Part shown: positions 28,509 through 37,045 of the stretch, one piece after another | How the letters are laid out: each line of letters begins with the position of its first letter | How positions within the stretch are numbered: the first letter of the stretch is position 1 | NCBI RefSeq assembly: GCF_900114495.1 | Contig: NZ_FOZI01000005.1 | Coordinates: forward strand, 310,001-374,000 | Origin: Dyella sp. OK004 | GTDB lineage: Bacteria; Pseudomonadota; Gammaproteobacteria; Xanthomonadales; Rhodanobacteraceae | DNA: 64,000 nucleotides | Direction of reading: 5' to 3' | Translations under genes and position numbers: made by a program | Notes under the pieces: generated by a model | What the model saw: the letters and a program-made list of their open reading frames with translations, nothing else | What the model was told of the DNA's origin: nothing | The model's database searches: none

Positions 28509-29750
28509 ATGCGATCCCCCGCCGAAGAAACCTTGCCCTCGCCATTGCCCGCCGATCCTACCCACCCAGAGCAAGCCACCGAATTCGGCATCCTGGGCGC
28601 GATCAGCTTTTCGCATCTGCTCAACGACATGATCCAGTCGCTGATCCTGGCGATCTACCCGATCCTCAAGGCTGGCTTCCACCTGAATTTTGCGCAGGTG
28701 GGTCTGATCACGCTGACATATCAGGTCACGGCGTCGCTGCTGCAGCCGATGGTGGGGATGATCACCGACCGCAAGCCGATGCCGTATTCGCTCCCGGTCG
28801 GCATGGGCTTCACCTTGTGCGGCTTGCTGTTGCTGGCGACCGCGCCGAACTTCCCGGTGCTGCTGCTGGCGGCGGCGCTGGTGGGTACGGGTTCCTCGGT
28901 GTTCCATCCCGAATCCTCGCGCGTGGCGCGCATGGCATCGGGTGGGCGGCACGGGCTGGCGCAATCGCTGTTCCAGGTCGGCGGCAATACCGGCGCTTCG
29001 CTGGGGCCGCTGCTGGCGGCGTGGATCATCGTGCCGAATGGACGCGGCAGCGTAGCCTGGTTCTCGCTCGCCGCCTTGCTCGCCATCGTGGTGTTGCTGC
29101 AGGTGAGCCGCTGGTACCGCGACCACCATGCGGTGCGCGGCAAGGCCAAGCCGCGTCACGCGCTGGAGCTAAAGCTGACGCGCGAGCAGGTGGCGGGATC
29201 GCTGCTGATCCTCGGTCTGCTGATCTTCTCCAAGTATTTCTACATGGCGAGCATCAGCAGCTATTACACCTTCTATCTGATCCACAAATTCGGTGTGTCG
29301 GTGCAGAACGCGCAGACGCATTTGTTTGTGTTTCTGTTTGCGGTGGCGGCGGGTTCGCTGATCGGTGGTCCGGTGGGCGACCGCATCGGGCGCAAGTGGG
29401 TGATCTGGGTGTCGATTCTGGGTGTGGCGCCGTTTTCGCTGATGCTGCCGCACGCGGATTTGTTCTGGACGGGTGTGCTGACGGTGGTGATTGGTTTGAT
29501 TCTGTCGTCGGCGTTTTCGGCGATTCTGGTTTATGCGCAGGAGTTGATTCCGGGGCGGGTGGGGATGATTTCTGGGCTGTTCTTTGGGTTTGCGTTTGGG
29601 ATGGGCGGTATTGGTGCGGCGGTGTTGGGGCGGGTGGCGGATGCGCGTGGCATCGACTATGTGTATCAGTTGTGTGCGTATTTGCCGTTGCTGGGGATGA
29701 TTACGGTGTTTTTGCCTGGTCTTGAGCGGTCGCGTCGTCAGGCTGCGTGA
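28509..29750 (+). CDS. fsr: MFS efflux transporter, fosmidomycin-resistance (Fsr) type
   Basis: This 413-residue inner-membrane protein has about twelve helices. Features typical of the Fsr group are ISFSHLLNDMIQSLILAIYPILK at the first helix, GTGSSVFHPESSRVARMASGGRHGLAQSLFQVGGNTGASLGP in the first half and the GDRIGRKWVIW loop in the second. E. coli Fsr exports the phosphonate antibiotic fosmidomycin. Codon usage changes within the gene: from about 29260 onward third positions and permissible first positions become strongly G/T-rich (TTG, GTG, GGG, GGT), close to repeat A copy 2. Confidence 0.86.
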   Translation: MRSPAEETLPSPLPADPTHPEQATEFGILGAISFSHLLNDMIQSLILAIYPILKAGFHLNFAQVGLITLTYQVTASLLQPMVGMITDRKPMPYSLPVGMGFTLCGLLLLATAPNFPVLLLAAALVGTGSSVFHPESSRVARMASGGRHGLAQSLFQVGGNTGASLGPLLAAWIIVPNGRGSVAWFSLAALLAIVVLLQVSRWYRDHHAVRGKAKPRHALELKLTREQVAGSLLILGLLIFSKYFYMASISSYYTFYLIHKFGVSVQNAQTHLFVFLFAVAAGSLIGGPVGDRIGRKWVIWVSILGVAPFSLMLPHADLFWTGVLTVVIGLILSSAFSAILVYAQELIPGRVGMISGLFFGFAFGMGGIGAAVLGRVADARGIDYVYQLCAYLPLLGMITVFLPGLERSRRQAA

Positions 29751-29804
29751 GCTTTGCTCCCTCTCCCTTCGGAAGAGGATTGAGCCCTTGAGCCATTTCC
29801 TCCT

Positions 29805-30080
29805 ACTTCGTCGTCCCTGCGCAGGCAGGACGAGCGCGTAGCGCGAAGAACGCCCGAATGGGCGGCCCTGAAGGGGTGAGCGAAGCGAATCATCCAGTAG
29901 TGGTGCGCTCGGTTTTGGCGTCTGCGTGCCCTGGCTCGCCTGCCGCGGGCTTCCGAACCGCTGCCGCGGCCCGGGTCACTTTCTCTTTGCTGGCCCAAAG
30001 AGAAAGTAACCAAAGAGAAATGGCCTGAGAGCAGGCGGTGTGCCCTGTAGCTACGCATCTTCCAGTGTCAGGCGTCGGGA
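29805..30080 (+). repeat. Composite intergenic repeat A, copy 2
   Basis: It has the same order of modules as copy 1. Module 1 has a different stem sequence (GTCCCTGC with GCAGGAC instead of ATTCCGGC with GCCGGAAT), so both arms changed together. A 60-base insertion follows module 1 (about 29835-29895). The module 3 hairpin is identical to copy 1. Confidence 0.87.
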
Positions 30081-30118
30081 TGGTTTTCTTCCAGGTCTGT
30101 CCGCCTCGAAGCACAACA

Positions 30119-30165
30119 TCTCCCTCTCCCCTCCGCGGAGAGGGTTGGGGTGAGGGGGGGGCTCG
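30119..30165. repeat. CT-rich hairpin repeat C, copy 2
   Basis: CCCTCTCCCCTCCGCGGAG is followed by AGGGTTGGGGTGAGGGG. It is nearly identical to the elements at 22496 and 36049. Confidence 0.78.
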
Positions 30166-30177
30166 AGATAACGCTGC

Positions 30178-30240
30178 TGTAGGAGCGCACTCTGTGCGCG
30201 ACGCACTTTGCCGGCCGTGCACAGGGTGCGCTCCTGCAAC
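30178..30240. repeat. REP-like repeat family B, copy 3 (inverted pair)
   Basis: TGTAGGAGCGCACTCTGTGC and the inverted GCACAGGGTGCGCTCCTGCA surround a 20-base spacer. The element ends four bases before the murB stop codon. Confidence 0.83.
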
Positions 30241-30243
30241 GGA

Positions 30244-31293
30244 TTAGGCGGCGCTGATAACGACGGGTTCGGGTTCGAGTTTTACGCCGAACTTGGCGTG
30301 TACGCCTTCGATGACGCGTTGCGCGAACGCCCACAGTTGTGGGCCGGTGGCGTGGCCGTGGTTGACTAGTACCAGGGCGTGGCGGTTGGAGATGCCGGCG
30401 TCGCCTTCGCGCTCGCCTTTGAAGCCTGAGGCTTCGATCAGCCAGGCGGCGGAGAGTTTCCAGCGGCTGTCGTTGCTTGGCCAGGCGGCGAGTTCGGGAT
30501 GTTCGCGTTTCAGGGTTTCGCCGATGGTGGCGTCGACGATGGGATTTTTGAAGAAGCTGCCGGCGTTGCCGATCACGGCGGGGTCGGGGAGTTTTCTGGT
30601 GCGCAAGTGGATGACGGCTTCGGCGACGTGGAAGGGGGCGGGTTTGTCGATGCCCATGCGTGCAAGTTCTTCGCGGATGCCGGCGTAGTCGAGGCGCAGT
30701 TCGCGGGTGCGGGGCAGGGCGAAGCGGACGGCGGTGACGATGTAGCGGCCGGGTACGTGTTTGAACACGGAGTCGCGATAGGCGAAGGCGCAGGCGTTGC
30801 GGTCGAGCGTGGCAACGCGGCGTTCGACGGTGTCCCAGGCTTCGACGCTTTCGATGAATTCGGCGACTTCGGTGCCGTAGGCGCCGATGTTCTGGATCGG
30901 TGCGGCGCCGACGGTGCCGGGAATCAGGATCAGGTTTTCCAGGCCGGCGTAGCCCTGGCCGAGGGTCCAGCGGACGAAGTCGTCCCAGCGTTCGCCAGCG
31001 GCAACGGCGATGCGGGCGACGTCGCCATCCTGTTCCACATGCACGCCACGTGTGGCCATAGCCACCACGGTGCCGTCGAAGTCGCCGGTGAACAACAGGT
31101 TGCTGCCCTCACCGAGCACGAGCACTTTGCCGTGGCGCACGGCGGGGAAGTCCAACAGTTCGGGTAGCTTGGTGGCGTCGCGCACTTCGGCAAGAAGCTT
31201 GGCGCGCGCGTCCACGCGCAATGTGTTGCGCGCGGCGAGTGAGGCGTTTTCGATCAACGTGTAGCCGCCCATGTCTGTGCGATCAACCAGCAT
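30244..31293 (-). CDS. murB: UDP-N-acetylenolpyruvoylglucosamine reductase
   Basis: This 349-residue FAD enzyme reduces UDP-GlcNAc-enolpyruvate to UDP-MurNAc in peptidoglycan synthesis. Evident features are [20 protein letters not shown] (about 60-79), [25 protein letters not shown] (about 118-142), the catalytic serine region [14 protein letters not shown] and the C-terminal glutamate in KLEPEPVVI. It is a type I MurB of the E. coli sort. The start overlaps the 3' end of pyrD by 11 bases and has a GAGGA site inside pyrD at the right distance. The 3' half is unusually C/A-rich on the coding strand, that is G/T-rich on the + strand. Confidence 0.94.
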   Translation of the reverse strand: MLVDRTDMGGYTLIENASLAARNTLRVDARAKLLAEVRDATKLPELLDFPAVRHGKVLVLGEGSNLLFTGDFDGTVVAMATRGVHVEQDGDVARIAVAAGERWDDFVRWTLGQGYAGLENLILIPGTVGAAPIQNIGAYGTEVAEFIESVEAWDTVERRVATLDRNACAFAYRDSVFKHVPGRYIVTAVRFALPRTRELRLDYAGIREELARMGIDKPAPFHVAEAVIHLRTRKLPDPAVIGNAGSFFKNPIVDATIGETLKREHPELAAWPSNDSRWKLSAAWLIEASGFKGEREGDAGISNRHALVLVNHGHATGPQLWAFAQRVIEGVHAKFGVKLEPEPVVISAA

Positions 31294-32320
31294 GAGTGTC
31301 CTCGCGCTGGCGACGGATTTCGTCGACGCATTCGGCGATCAATTCAGGGCCGCGATAAACCATGCCGGAGTAGATCTGCACCAGCGAGGCACCAGCCTCG
31401 ATCTTGTCCGCCGCGTCGCTGCCATCCAGGATGCCGCCCACGCCGACGATGCCGATGTCATTACCCAGCCGCTTGCGCATGCCGCGCAACACGGCGGTAG
31501 AGCGCGCGAACAGGGGCTTGCCGGAGAGGCCGCCGGTTTCATTGCCGTGCGGATCGCTGGCTACCGCGGCGTGGTCAACGGTGGTGTTGGTGCAGATCAG
31601 GCCGTCGACCTTCGCTGCCAGCAGTACATCGGCGATGGCGTCGAGTTCGGTCTCGGTGAGGTCGGGCGCGATCTTCAGCAACATCGGCTTGCGTGCGCCG
31701 GTTTGCGAACCCAGACGTTCCTGCGCCTCGCGCAGGGTTTCGATAAAGCGGCGCAGGGTAGCCTCTTCCTGCAGGTCGCGCAGGCCCTGGGTGTTGGGCG
31801 ACGAGATGTTCACCGTAATGTAGCTGGCGTGCGCGTAGGCGCGCTCCAGGCAGAACAGATAGTCGTCCACCGCCTTTTCATTGGGCGTGTCCTTGTTCTT
31901 GCCGATATTGATGCCGAGCACGCCGCGATAGTTGGACTGCTGCACGTTGCGCACCAGCGCATCGACGCCGTCGTTGTTGAAGCCCAGCCGGTTGATCACC
32001 GCCTCGTGGTTGGGCAGGCGGAACATGCGCGGCTTGTCGTTGCCGGGCTGCGGGCGTGGCGTGGTGGTGCCGACTTCGACAAAGCCAAAACCCAGCGCAC
32101 CCAGTGCATCGAGATGGTCGGCGTTCTTGTCCAGGCCGGCGGCGAGGCCGACCGGATTGGGAAATGGAATGCCGAAGACCGTGGTCGGCAGCTCGGCCGG
32201 CGGCTTGGCGGCAAGGTGCAGGAAGTTGCTGCGATGAGCCACATCCAGGCCATACATGGTCGCGCGATGCGCTGTTTCCGCGTCGAGCGCGAACATCAAA
32301 GGTCGGAGGTATTTATACAT
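31283..32320 (-). CDS. pyrD: Dihydroorotate dehydrogenase (quinone), class 2
   Basis: This 345-residue peripheral membrane FMN enzyme oxidises dihydroorotate to orotate using quinone, the fourth step of pyrimidine synthesis. The N-terminal [26 protein letters not shown] is the quinone-side helix pair of class 2 enzymes. [40 protein letters not shown] and [14 protein letters not shown] (with the catalytic Ser) are all present. It overlaps murB by 11 bases downstream and starts two bases after the methyltransferase stop, so it is part of a tightly packed minus-strand operon. Confidence 0.95.
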   Translation of the reverse strand: MYKYLRPLMFALDAETAHRATMYGLDVAHRSNFLHLAAKPPAELPTTVFGIPFPNPVGLAAGLDKNADHLDALGALGFGFVEVGTTTPRPQPGNDKPRMFRLPNHEAVINRLGFNNDGVDALVRNVQQSNYRGVLGINIGKNKDTPNEKAVDDYLFCLERAYAHASYITVNISSPNTQGLRDLQEEATLRRFIETLREAQERLGSQTGARKPMLLKIAPDLTETELDAIADVLLAAKVDGLICTNTTVDHAAVASDPHGNETGGLSGKPLFARSTAVLRGMRKRLGNDIGIVGVGGILDGSDAADKIEAGASLVQIYSGMVYRGPELIAECVDEIRRQREDTHAG

Positions 32321-32322
32321 AG

Positions 32323-33108
32323 TCAGCCCGGGTGGCCCACGTAGACGCGGGTGTCGTAATCAAAGCTTACCTTGCCGTGTTCGGCGCAGGCGTCGAACAG
32401 TTCGCGTAGTGCCGCGAGCATCGGTTCGTGCATCGGGTGACCGGCCGCCGGCGCATAGGACGAGGACATCAGGCGGCCGCGCAGGCTGTCGAAATCCAGC
32501 AACTGGCGATGCTCGAAACTCGCGGTGCCGCGATAGCCGTCGCCGAACCACTGGCGCATGCGTGCTTCATCGGCATAGCGCTCGACGACGCTGGTGTAGT
32601 CGGTGCCATAGCGTTGCAGCAAGGCTTCATAGCCTTCCAGGAACGGCGTGCTGGTGAGCCGGCGGCTGTTCCAATAGATCGCGGCCAGCCCATGCGGACG
32701 CAGGATGCGATGGAACTCGTGGCGCGTGGCTTCTTCGTTGAACCAGTGAAAGGCCTGCGCCACCGAAATCAGATCCACACTGTGCGCGGCGAGGCCGGTG
32801 GCGTCGGCGTGGCCATCGAGCGAGCGGAAGTTCTCGTCGCGTCCCAGCCATTGCTCGGCGGCGCTGCGCATGGCGGCATTCGGCTCGACGGCGATCACGT
32901 GATAGTCCGCATCGAGGAACATCTTGCTGGAGATGCCCGTGCCGGCACCGATATCGGCGACCAGCCAGCGGGGTGTCACGCCGTGTACGCTCTGCAGCCA
33001 TTGCAACAAGGCGTGCGGATAGTCGGGCCGGTAGCGGACGTAGTCCTCGACGCGGTTGCTGAAGCGCTCGGTGGATTGCAGGTCGTTCGTGGCAGTCATG
33101 GCATTCAT
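32323..33108 (-). CDS. SAM-dependent methyltransferase (class I)
   Basis: This 261-residue protein has [23 protein letters not shown] at the N-terminus, the SAM-binding motif [35 protein letters not shown] (about 50-84) and [38 protein letters not shown] (about 112-149). This matches the Methyltransf_11/UbiE-like group that also includes yeast trans-aconitate methyltransferase relatives. Substrate unknown. The chosen start overlaps the SDR stop (ATGA); another ATG lies nine bases further in. It sits between the SDR gene and pyrD in one operon. Confidence 0.82.
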   Translation of the reverse strand: MNAMTATNDLQSTERFSNRVEDYVRYRPDYPHALLQWLQSVHGVTPRWLVADIGAGTGISSKMFLDADYHVIAVEPNAAMRSAAEQWLGRDENFRSLDGHADATGLAAHSVDLISVAQAFHWFNEEATRHEFHRILRPHGLAAIYWNSRRLTSTPFLEGYEALLQRYGTDYTSVVERYADEARMRQWFGDGYRGTASFEHRQLLDFDSLRGRLMSSSYAPAAGHPMHEPMLAALRELFDACAEHGKVSFDYDTRVYVGHPG

Positions 33109-33884
33109 CCCATCAGCGATTGGCCGCCATCGACGCAGAGCGTCTGGCCGGTGATCCAGCCGCCCCATGGCGAGGCGAGGAACAAAGCGGCGTGTGCGAT
33201 TTCTTCCGGCTGGCCGAAGCGGCCGAACGGAATTTTTGCCAGCGTGGCGCCGTAAAGCTCCGGCTCTTCGCGCTTGCGGCGGTCCCACAGGCCGTCGGCG
33301 AATTCGATCGAACCAGGCGCAATGGCATTCACGCGGATGCGGTGCTCGGCGAGAGCCAGCGCTTGCGAGGTGGTGTATTGGCTCAGCGCTGCCTTCACTG
33401 CCGCGTACGGCGCGCCGTGCCGACGCGGATGAAACGCGGCGATGGAGCTGGTGTGCAGGATGCTGGCGTGCGGCGAGGCCTTGAGATGGGGCAGGGCAAA
33501 ACGCGAAGCGCGTACCGCCGCCATCAGGTCCACTTCGAAGCCGGCGGTCCAGCCCTCATCGTCTTCGCTGAAACCGTAGCCGCTGGCGTTGTTGACCAAT
33601 ACATCGATGCCGCCGAGTGCGGTGGCGGCGTCATGCACATAGTTTTCGATGGCCTTCGCATCGGCCAGGTCGCAGCTTTTCGAATGCGCCGTGACGCCGT
33701 GCGCTGCAATGGCTTCGCGCGTTTCCGCCAGCGCCTGTTCGCCGCGCGCGCAGATCGACACTGCCGCGCCGGCTTCGGCGAAGGCCAGCGCCATGCTGCG
33801 GCCGATGCCTTTGCTGCCACCGGCAATCACGACCCGGTAGCCGTGCAGATCAAAGCGGGTCTTGGCGGTCGTTGTCTGCGTCAC
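33105..33884 (-). CDS. Short-chain dehydrogenase/reductase
   Basis: This 259-residue classical SDR has the cofactor motif GGSKGIGRSMALAFAEAGA (about 21-39), VLVNNASGYGF (about 93-103), the catalytic Ser in ILHTSSIAAF and YAAVKAAL with the YxxxK pair, and a C-terminal [16 protein letters not shown]. It could be a 3-oxoacyl reductase-like or sugar/alcohol dehydrogenase. The start is a GTG (VTQTTTAKTRFDLHGY), because the longer open frame would run back into amaB. No strong ribosome-binding site is visible, so the exact start is uncertain. It overlaps the methyltransferase gene by four bases. Confidence 0.83.
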   Translation of the reverse strand: MTQTTTAKTRFDLHGYRVVIAGGSKGIGRSMALAFAEAGAAVSICARGEQALAETREAIAAHGVTAHSKSCDLADAKAIENYVHDAATALGGIDVLVNNASGYGFSEDDEGWTAGFEVDLMAAVRASRFALPHLKASPHASILHTSSIAAFHPRRHGAPYAAVKAALSQYTTSQALALAEHRIRVNAIAPGSIEFADGLWDRRKREEPELYGATLAKIPFGRFGQPEEIAHAALFLASPWGGWITGQTLCVDGGQSLMG

Positions 33885-33931
33885 GGAGAAGGCCGGCTGC
33901 CGATGAAAGAGGTCGGGCGTGATGGACCGCA

Positions 33932-33957
33932 GGCGCCCCGGCCGAAACCGGGGCGCC
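33932..33957. terminator. GC-rich hairpin downstream of amaB
   Basis: GGCGCCCCGG (33932-33941) pairs perfectly with CCGGGGCGCC (33948-33957), loop CCGAAA. It lies 10 bases after the amaB stop (minus strand) and before the SDR gene. There is no T-run, so it may attenuate rather than terminate. Confidence 0.6.
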
Positions 33958-33967
33958 GGTGTTGCGC

Positions 33968-35503
33968 TTACAGATCGAACTTGATGCCCTGGGCGAGCGG
34001 CAGCGAGTTGGAGTAGTTGATGGTGTTGGTCTGGCGGCGCATATAGACCTTCCATGCATCCGAGCCGGACTCGCGACCACCGCCGGTTTCCTTTTCGCCG
34101 CCGAACGCACCGCCGATCTCAGCACCCGAGGTGCCGATATTGACGTTGGCGATACCGCAATCCGAACCGGCCGCCGACAGATACTGCTCGGCCGACTTCA
34201 GATTCTGCGTGAAGATGGCCGAGGACAGGCCTTGCGGCACGGCGTTCTGCAGCTCGATCGCTTCGTCGAGCGTTTTGAAGGTCATCACGTAGAGGATCGG
34301 CGCGAAGGTTTCGGTTTGCACCACTTCGTCGCTGTTCTTCAGGCCGGTGACGATGGTGGGCAGCACGAAGTTGCCCTTGCGATCGTTGAGCGCGGCACCA
34401 CCAGTGCGCACCGTACCGCCGGCAGCCTTGGCCTTCTCCACCGCGGCGAGGTAGGCGCTGACGGCGTCCTGGCTGTTGAGCGGACCCATCAGCGTGGTAG
34501 CCAGGGTCGGATCGCCGATCTTGCCTTCCACCTGCTTGTACGCGGTGACCAGCTTCTCGGTGACGTCGGCGGCGATCGACTCGTGCACGAACAGGCGGCG
34601 CGTGGTGGTGCAACGCTGACCGGCGGTGCCGACGGCGCCGAACACGATGGCCGGAATCGCCAGCTTCAGATCGGCGCTCTCGTCCACCACAATGGCATTG
34701 TTGCCGCCCAGTTCCAGCAGCGAACGGCCCATGCGCTGCGCGACGCGCTCGCCGACCATGCGACCCACCTTGGTGGAGCCGGTGAAGCTGATCAGCGGAA
34801 TGCGCTTGTCGTCGACGAAGGACTGCGACAGATCGGTGCCGGCGTCGTTGAACAGGAAGAAAATATCCGGGTAACCGGCAGCCTTCAGTGCCTCGTTGCA
34901 GATCTTCATGGTGGCGATCGCCGAGAGCGGGGTTTTCGGCGAGGGCTTCCAGATGCAGATGTCGCCGCAGATCGCCGCAAGGAACGCGTTCCACGCCCAC
35001 ACCGCGACCGGGAAGTTGAACGCGCTGATGATGCCGACCAGACCCATCGGCTGGTACTGCTCATACATGCGATGGCCCGGGCGCTCCGAGTGCATGGTGT
35101 AGCCGTAGAGCATACGGCTCTGGCCCACTGCGAAGTCGGCGATGTCGATCATCTCCTGTACTTCGCCGTCGCCTTCCGGCTTGATCTTGCCCATCTCCAG
35201 CGCGACCAGCGAACCGAGCGCGTCCTTGTGCTTGCGCAGCGCTTCGCCGCACAGGCGCACGGCTTCGCCGCGCTGCGGGGCGGGCGTGGTACGCCACACT
35301 TTGAAGGCTTCCTGGGCGCGCTTGACGATGATTTCGTAGTCGGCGGTGCTGGAGGCATGTACGGTGCCGATCACCTCGCCCGTGGCCGGGTTCACCGGCT
35401 GCAGTGCGCCGGCGTCGGTGGTCTTGGACCATTCGCCCTGGCCGAGATAAGAGCCCGAGTGGTCGTTGCCGAGTCCGAGCGCTTTGAGGATTTCGTGGGA
35501 CAT
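33968..35503 (-). CDS. amaB: L-aminoadipate-semialdehyde dehydrogenase (ALDH7 family)
   Basis: This 511-residue aldehyde dehydrogenase is of the antiquitin/ALDH7 group. The catalytic Cys is in [20 protein letters not shown] (about residue 303), the general base Glu in [19 protein letters not shown] and the cofactor loop in [17 protein letters not shown]. The C-terminal [44 protein letters not shown] is diagnostic of ALDH7 enzymes, which oxidise 2-aminoadipate semialdehyde in lysine degradation. With gcdH at 16.8 kb it supports aerobic lysine catabolism. It is the first gene of the minus-strand run leading to the SDR, methyltransferase, pyrD and murB genes, though a hairpin follows it. Confidence 0.9.
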   Translation of the reverse strand: MSHEILKALGLGNDHSGSYLGQGEWSKTTDAGALQPVNPATGEVIGTVHASSTADYEIIVKRAQEAFKVWRTTPAPQRGEAVRLCGEALRKHKDALGSLVALEMGKIKPEGDGEVQEMIDIADFAVGQSRMLYGYTMHSERPGHRMYEQYQPMGLVGIISAFNFPVAVWAWNAFLAAICGDICIWKPSPKTPLSAIATMKICNEALKAAGYPDIFFLFNDAGTDLSQSFVDDKRIPLISFTGSTKVGRMVGERVAQRMGRSLLELGGNNAIVVDESADLKLAIPAIVFGAVGTAGQRCTTTRRLFVHESIAADVTEKLVTAYKQVEGKIGDPTLATTLMGPLNSQDAVSAYLAAVEKAKAAGGTVRTGGAALNDRKGNFVLPTIVTGLKNSDEVVQTETFAPILYVMTFKTLDEAIELQNAVPQGLSSAIFTQNLKSAEQYLSAAGSDCGIANVNIGTSGAEIGGAFGGEKETGGGRESGSDAWKVYMRRQTNTINYSNSLPLAQGIKFDL

Positions 35504-35663
35504 GCGTGCTCCTGAGCCTTGGCGCCGTGTGGCGCTGGTGGATGAAAGTTGGCAATTCTAGCAGGCGGGGTGTTGGGGGCAGGTTTGGGGGTTTGTTGCT
35601 TTGCGGCGAAAGTGGTTGCGTTTGCGCCCCCCTCTGTTCGGAGCTTGCGAAATCCCTCTCACT

Positions 35664-35847
35664 CCGTCATTCCGGCGTAGGCCGGAGGAGCTTTTCAACA
35701 GCGAAGCTGGTCATCCAGTGGCGTTATCGCTTGGTTTTAGCGTCTGCGTGCCCTGGCTCGCCTGCCGCGGGCTTTCGAACCGCTGCCGCGGTCCGAGTCA
35801 CTTTTCTTTGCTTGCCCAAAGAAAAGTAACCAAAAGAAAAGGCACCC
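35664..35847 (+). repeat. Composite intergenic repeat A, copy 3 (divergent hairpin)
   Basis: It shares module 2 with the other copies. The module 3 hairpin is ACTTTTCTTTG/CAAAGAAAAGT (35800-35810 with 35817-35827) instead of ACTTTCTCTTTG/CAAAGAGAAAGT, so both arms differ in a matching way. After AACCAAAAGAAAA it continues into a different tail. Confidence 0.86.
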
Positions 35848-35881
35848 CGGTTGCGCGCCCTCCGGCTTCGCCTGCGGGTCC

Positions 35882-35984
35882 GTGAGGGTTGGACGGGCTT
35901 TTCGACACGACGTCCCTGTCGTGTCGAAAAGGCGCAGGCATCCCTGCCTGCGCCCCCTTCGGGGCCTTTTCGTCCAACCCTCAC
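35882..35984. repeat. Multi-branched perfect inverted-repeat structure
   Basis: The outer stem is GTGAGGGTTGGACG (35882-35895) with CGTCCAACCCTCAC (35971-35984), 14 bp perfect. Inside are arm 1, CTTTTCGACACGAC (35898-35911) with its exact complement (35918-35931), and arm 2, GGCGCAGGCA (35931-35940) with TGCCTGCGCC (35945-35954). A CCCC-TTC-GGGG mini-stem lies at 35954-35964. The whole can fold as a multi-way junction as RNA or single-stranded DNA. A decayed relative of the right-hand part is at about 50210-50262. Confidence 0.8.
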
Positions 35985-36048
35985 CGCTCCACAGGGGACC
36001 CTTTACGGGCTCGCTTCGCATCGCCTCGCAAGAGCAGAAAAACACAGC

Positions 36049-36093
36049 TCCCTCTCCCCTCCGGGGAGAGGGTAGGGATGAGGGGCGGGTGCT
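36049..36093. repeat. CT-rich hairpin repeat C, copy 3
   Basis: CTCCCTCTCCCCTCC with GGGGAGAGGGTAGGGATGAG, the third close copy of the element at 22496 and 30119. Confidence 0.78.
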
Positions 36094-36268
36094 CGGGATC
36101 GCGTTGCTATTGCTGGGTGGCTCTCACCTCCAGCGCTCTGTGCGCCCAACCAGTACTTCCTCCCTATACACCGAACTTCGATGTCCTCTACAGGTCGCTG
36201 TACATGGCCGATTCGGAGCATGGCTCCGTGTCGTCGTCCAAGGGGTACCGCGTTGATGGAGGTGGGTG

Positions 36269-36700
36269 ATGAAGCGTGTCGTCTTTGCCGGTTGGGTCGC
36301 GGGTGTGTGTTGTGTGTGGTCGTTGGCGGCGGGTGCGGCGGAAAGTGGGCCGACGGAGGCTGCGTTGCGGGATGTTGAGAGTGGTTGGAGCCGGGCGTTT
36401 GTGACTGGCGATGTTAAAGCCCTGGATGACTTGCTTGATCCGGCTTATGTGTCGGTGAGTACGAGTGGTGTGCCGCGGCCGAAGGCGGAGATTATTGCGG
36501 CGGCGAGTCGTTTTGCGGTGGAGCATCCAAATACACCGGTGCAGCCGCTGCCGCCAACTTCGACGTTCAGCGTGAAGGGCAATGCGGCGGTGGTAACGCA
36601 TCATGGGGCGCAGGACACGTCGGTGGATGTTTTCTACTACAGCCAGGGGCGCTGGCATGCGTGGTATTCGCAGCACACCAAGCTGGTGTCGGCGAGTTGA
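36269..36700 (+). CDS. Secreted DUF4440/SnoaL-like (NTF2-fold) protein
   Basis: This 143-residue protein has a signal peptide (MKRVVFAGWVAGVCCVWSLAAGAAE) and a mature domain of NTF2-like fold. ALRDVESGWSRAFVTGDVKALDDLLDPAYVSVSTSGVPRPKAEII is the typical opening of DUF4440 proteins, which include steroid-isomerase-like and unknown-function members. GGAGG six bases upstream supports the ATG at 36269 over the adjacent GTG. The first 290 bases are exceptionally rich in G and T (33 G and 13 T of 60 bases at 36301-36360), giving a codon use unlike most of the window. Confidence 0.75.
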   Translation: MKRVVFAGWVAGVCCVWSLAAGAAESGPTEAALRDVESGWSRAFVTGDVKALDDLLDPAYVSVSTSGVPRPKAEIIAAASRFAVEHPNTPVQPLPPTSTFSVKGNAAVVTHHGAQDTSVDVFYYSQGRWHAWYSQHTKLVSAS

Positions 36701-36770
36701 GCGTCACGGGGGCGTATCGCCTATACTTTCGCGGTCTCGCCGTTTGCCGCACGGCGCAGCGAGGCGCTTC

Positions 36771-36847
36771 GCCCCCGTAGCTCAGTTGGATAGAGCGTCC
36801 CCCTCCTAAGGGGAAGGTCGTACGTTCGAATCGTATCGGGGGCACCA
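36771..36847 (+). tRNA. tRNA-Arg(CCT)
   Basis: A full cloverleaf with encoded CCA. The acceptor stem is GCCCCCG/CGGGGGC, the D-stem GCTC/GAGC, the anticodon stem TCCCC/GGGGA with loop CTCCTAA (anticodon CCT), and the T-loop TTCGAAT. The 3' 48 bases including CCATT are duplicated with one mismatch at 38378-38425, marking it as an integration site. Confidence 0.96.
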
Positions 36848-36849
36848 TT
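36802..36849. repeat. Attachment-site repeat (attL) within the tRNA-Arg 3' end
   Basis: These 48 bases match 38378-38425 with a single difference (TTCGAA versus TACGAA). They run from the anticodon stem to two bases beyond the CCA, the standard crossover region of tRNA-targeting tyrosine integrases. Confidence 0.85.
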
Positions 36850-36853
36850 TTTT

Positions 36854-37045
36854 TCAATGAATTACTTTATTTCTCGCCACGTACGGTTGCTGCATTTCGC
36901 TGTGTTTAGGACGCAAATGGTCACAGCGGTCACAGGAGGTTTTTAGCACCTTGATCGCAATACCTGTGTCATCTGGCGTGAGTTGCGCATAATACTTCTC
37001 CGTGGTCGCGTAGTCGGCATGGCCCATCGTATCCCGACACGTCGA
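36854..37045 (-). pseudogene. Tyrosine-recombinase integrase, C-terminal remnant
   Basis: Read on the minus strand, about 60 codons in frame end at TGA (36854-36856) seven bases from the tRNA CCA. They contain RDTMGHADYATTEKYYAQL, in which the second tyrosine of KYY is in the position of the catalytic nucleophile of tyrosine recombinases. GHADYATT is the usual preceding motif. The tail DDTGIAIKVLKTSCDRCDHLR follows. The catalytic R-H-x-x-R part and everything N-terminal are absent. Integrases of this class normally lie next to the attachment site in this orientation. The 5' boundary is approximate. Confidence 0.8.

Larger units (their letters stand above)
29751..30243. other. Intergenic region (493 bp) filled by repeats
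   Basis: No gene is seen. It contains a degenerate CT-rich hairpin (about 29758-29785), repeat A copy 2 (about 29805-30080), CT-rich hairpin C copy 2 (about 30119-30165) and family B copy 3 (about 30178-30240). Confidence 0.7.
35504..36268. other. Intergenic region (765 bp) with repeat A copy 3 and its folded tail
   Basis: No gene is supported. The first 130 bases are extremely G/T-rich on the + strand. Repeat A copy 3 (about 35664-35847), a branched inverted-repeat structure (35882-35984), CT-rich hairpin C copy 3 (about 36049-36093) and the leader of the DUF4440-like gene follow. Confidence 0.65.

Noticed and set aside
35504-36268. Possible CRISPR array suggested by repeated hairpins
   Set aside because: No regular repeat-spacer periodicity and no cas genes; the repeats are different nested inverted repeats.
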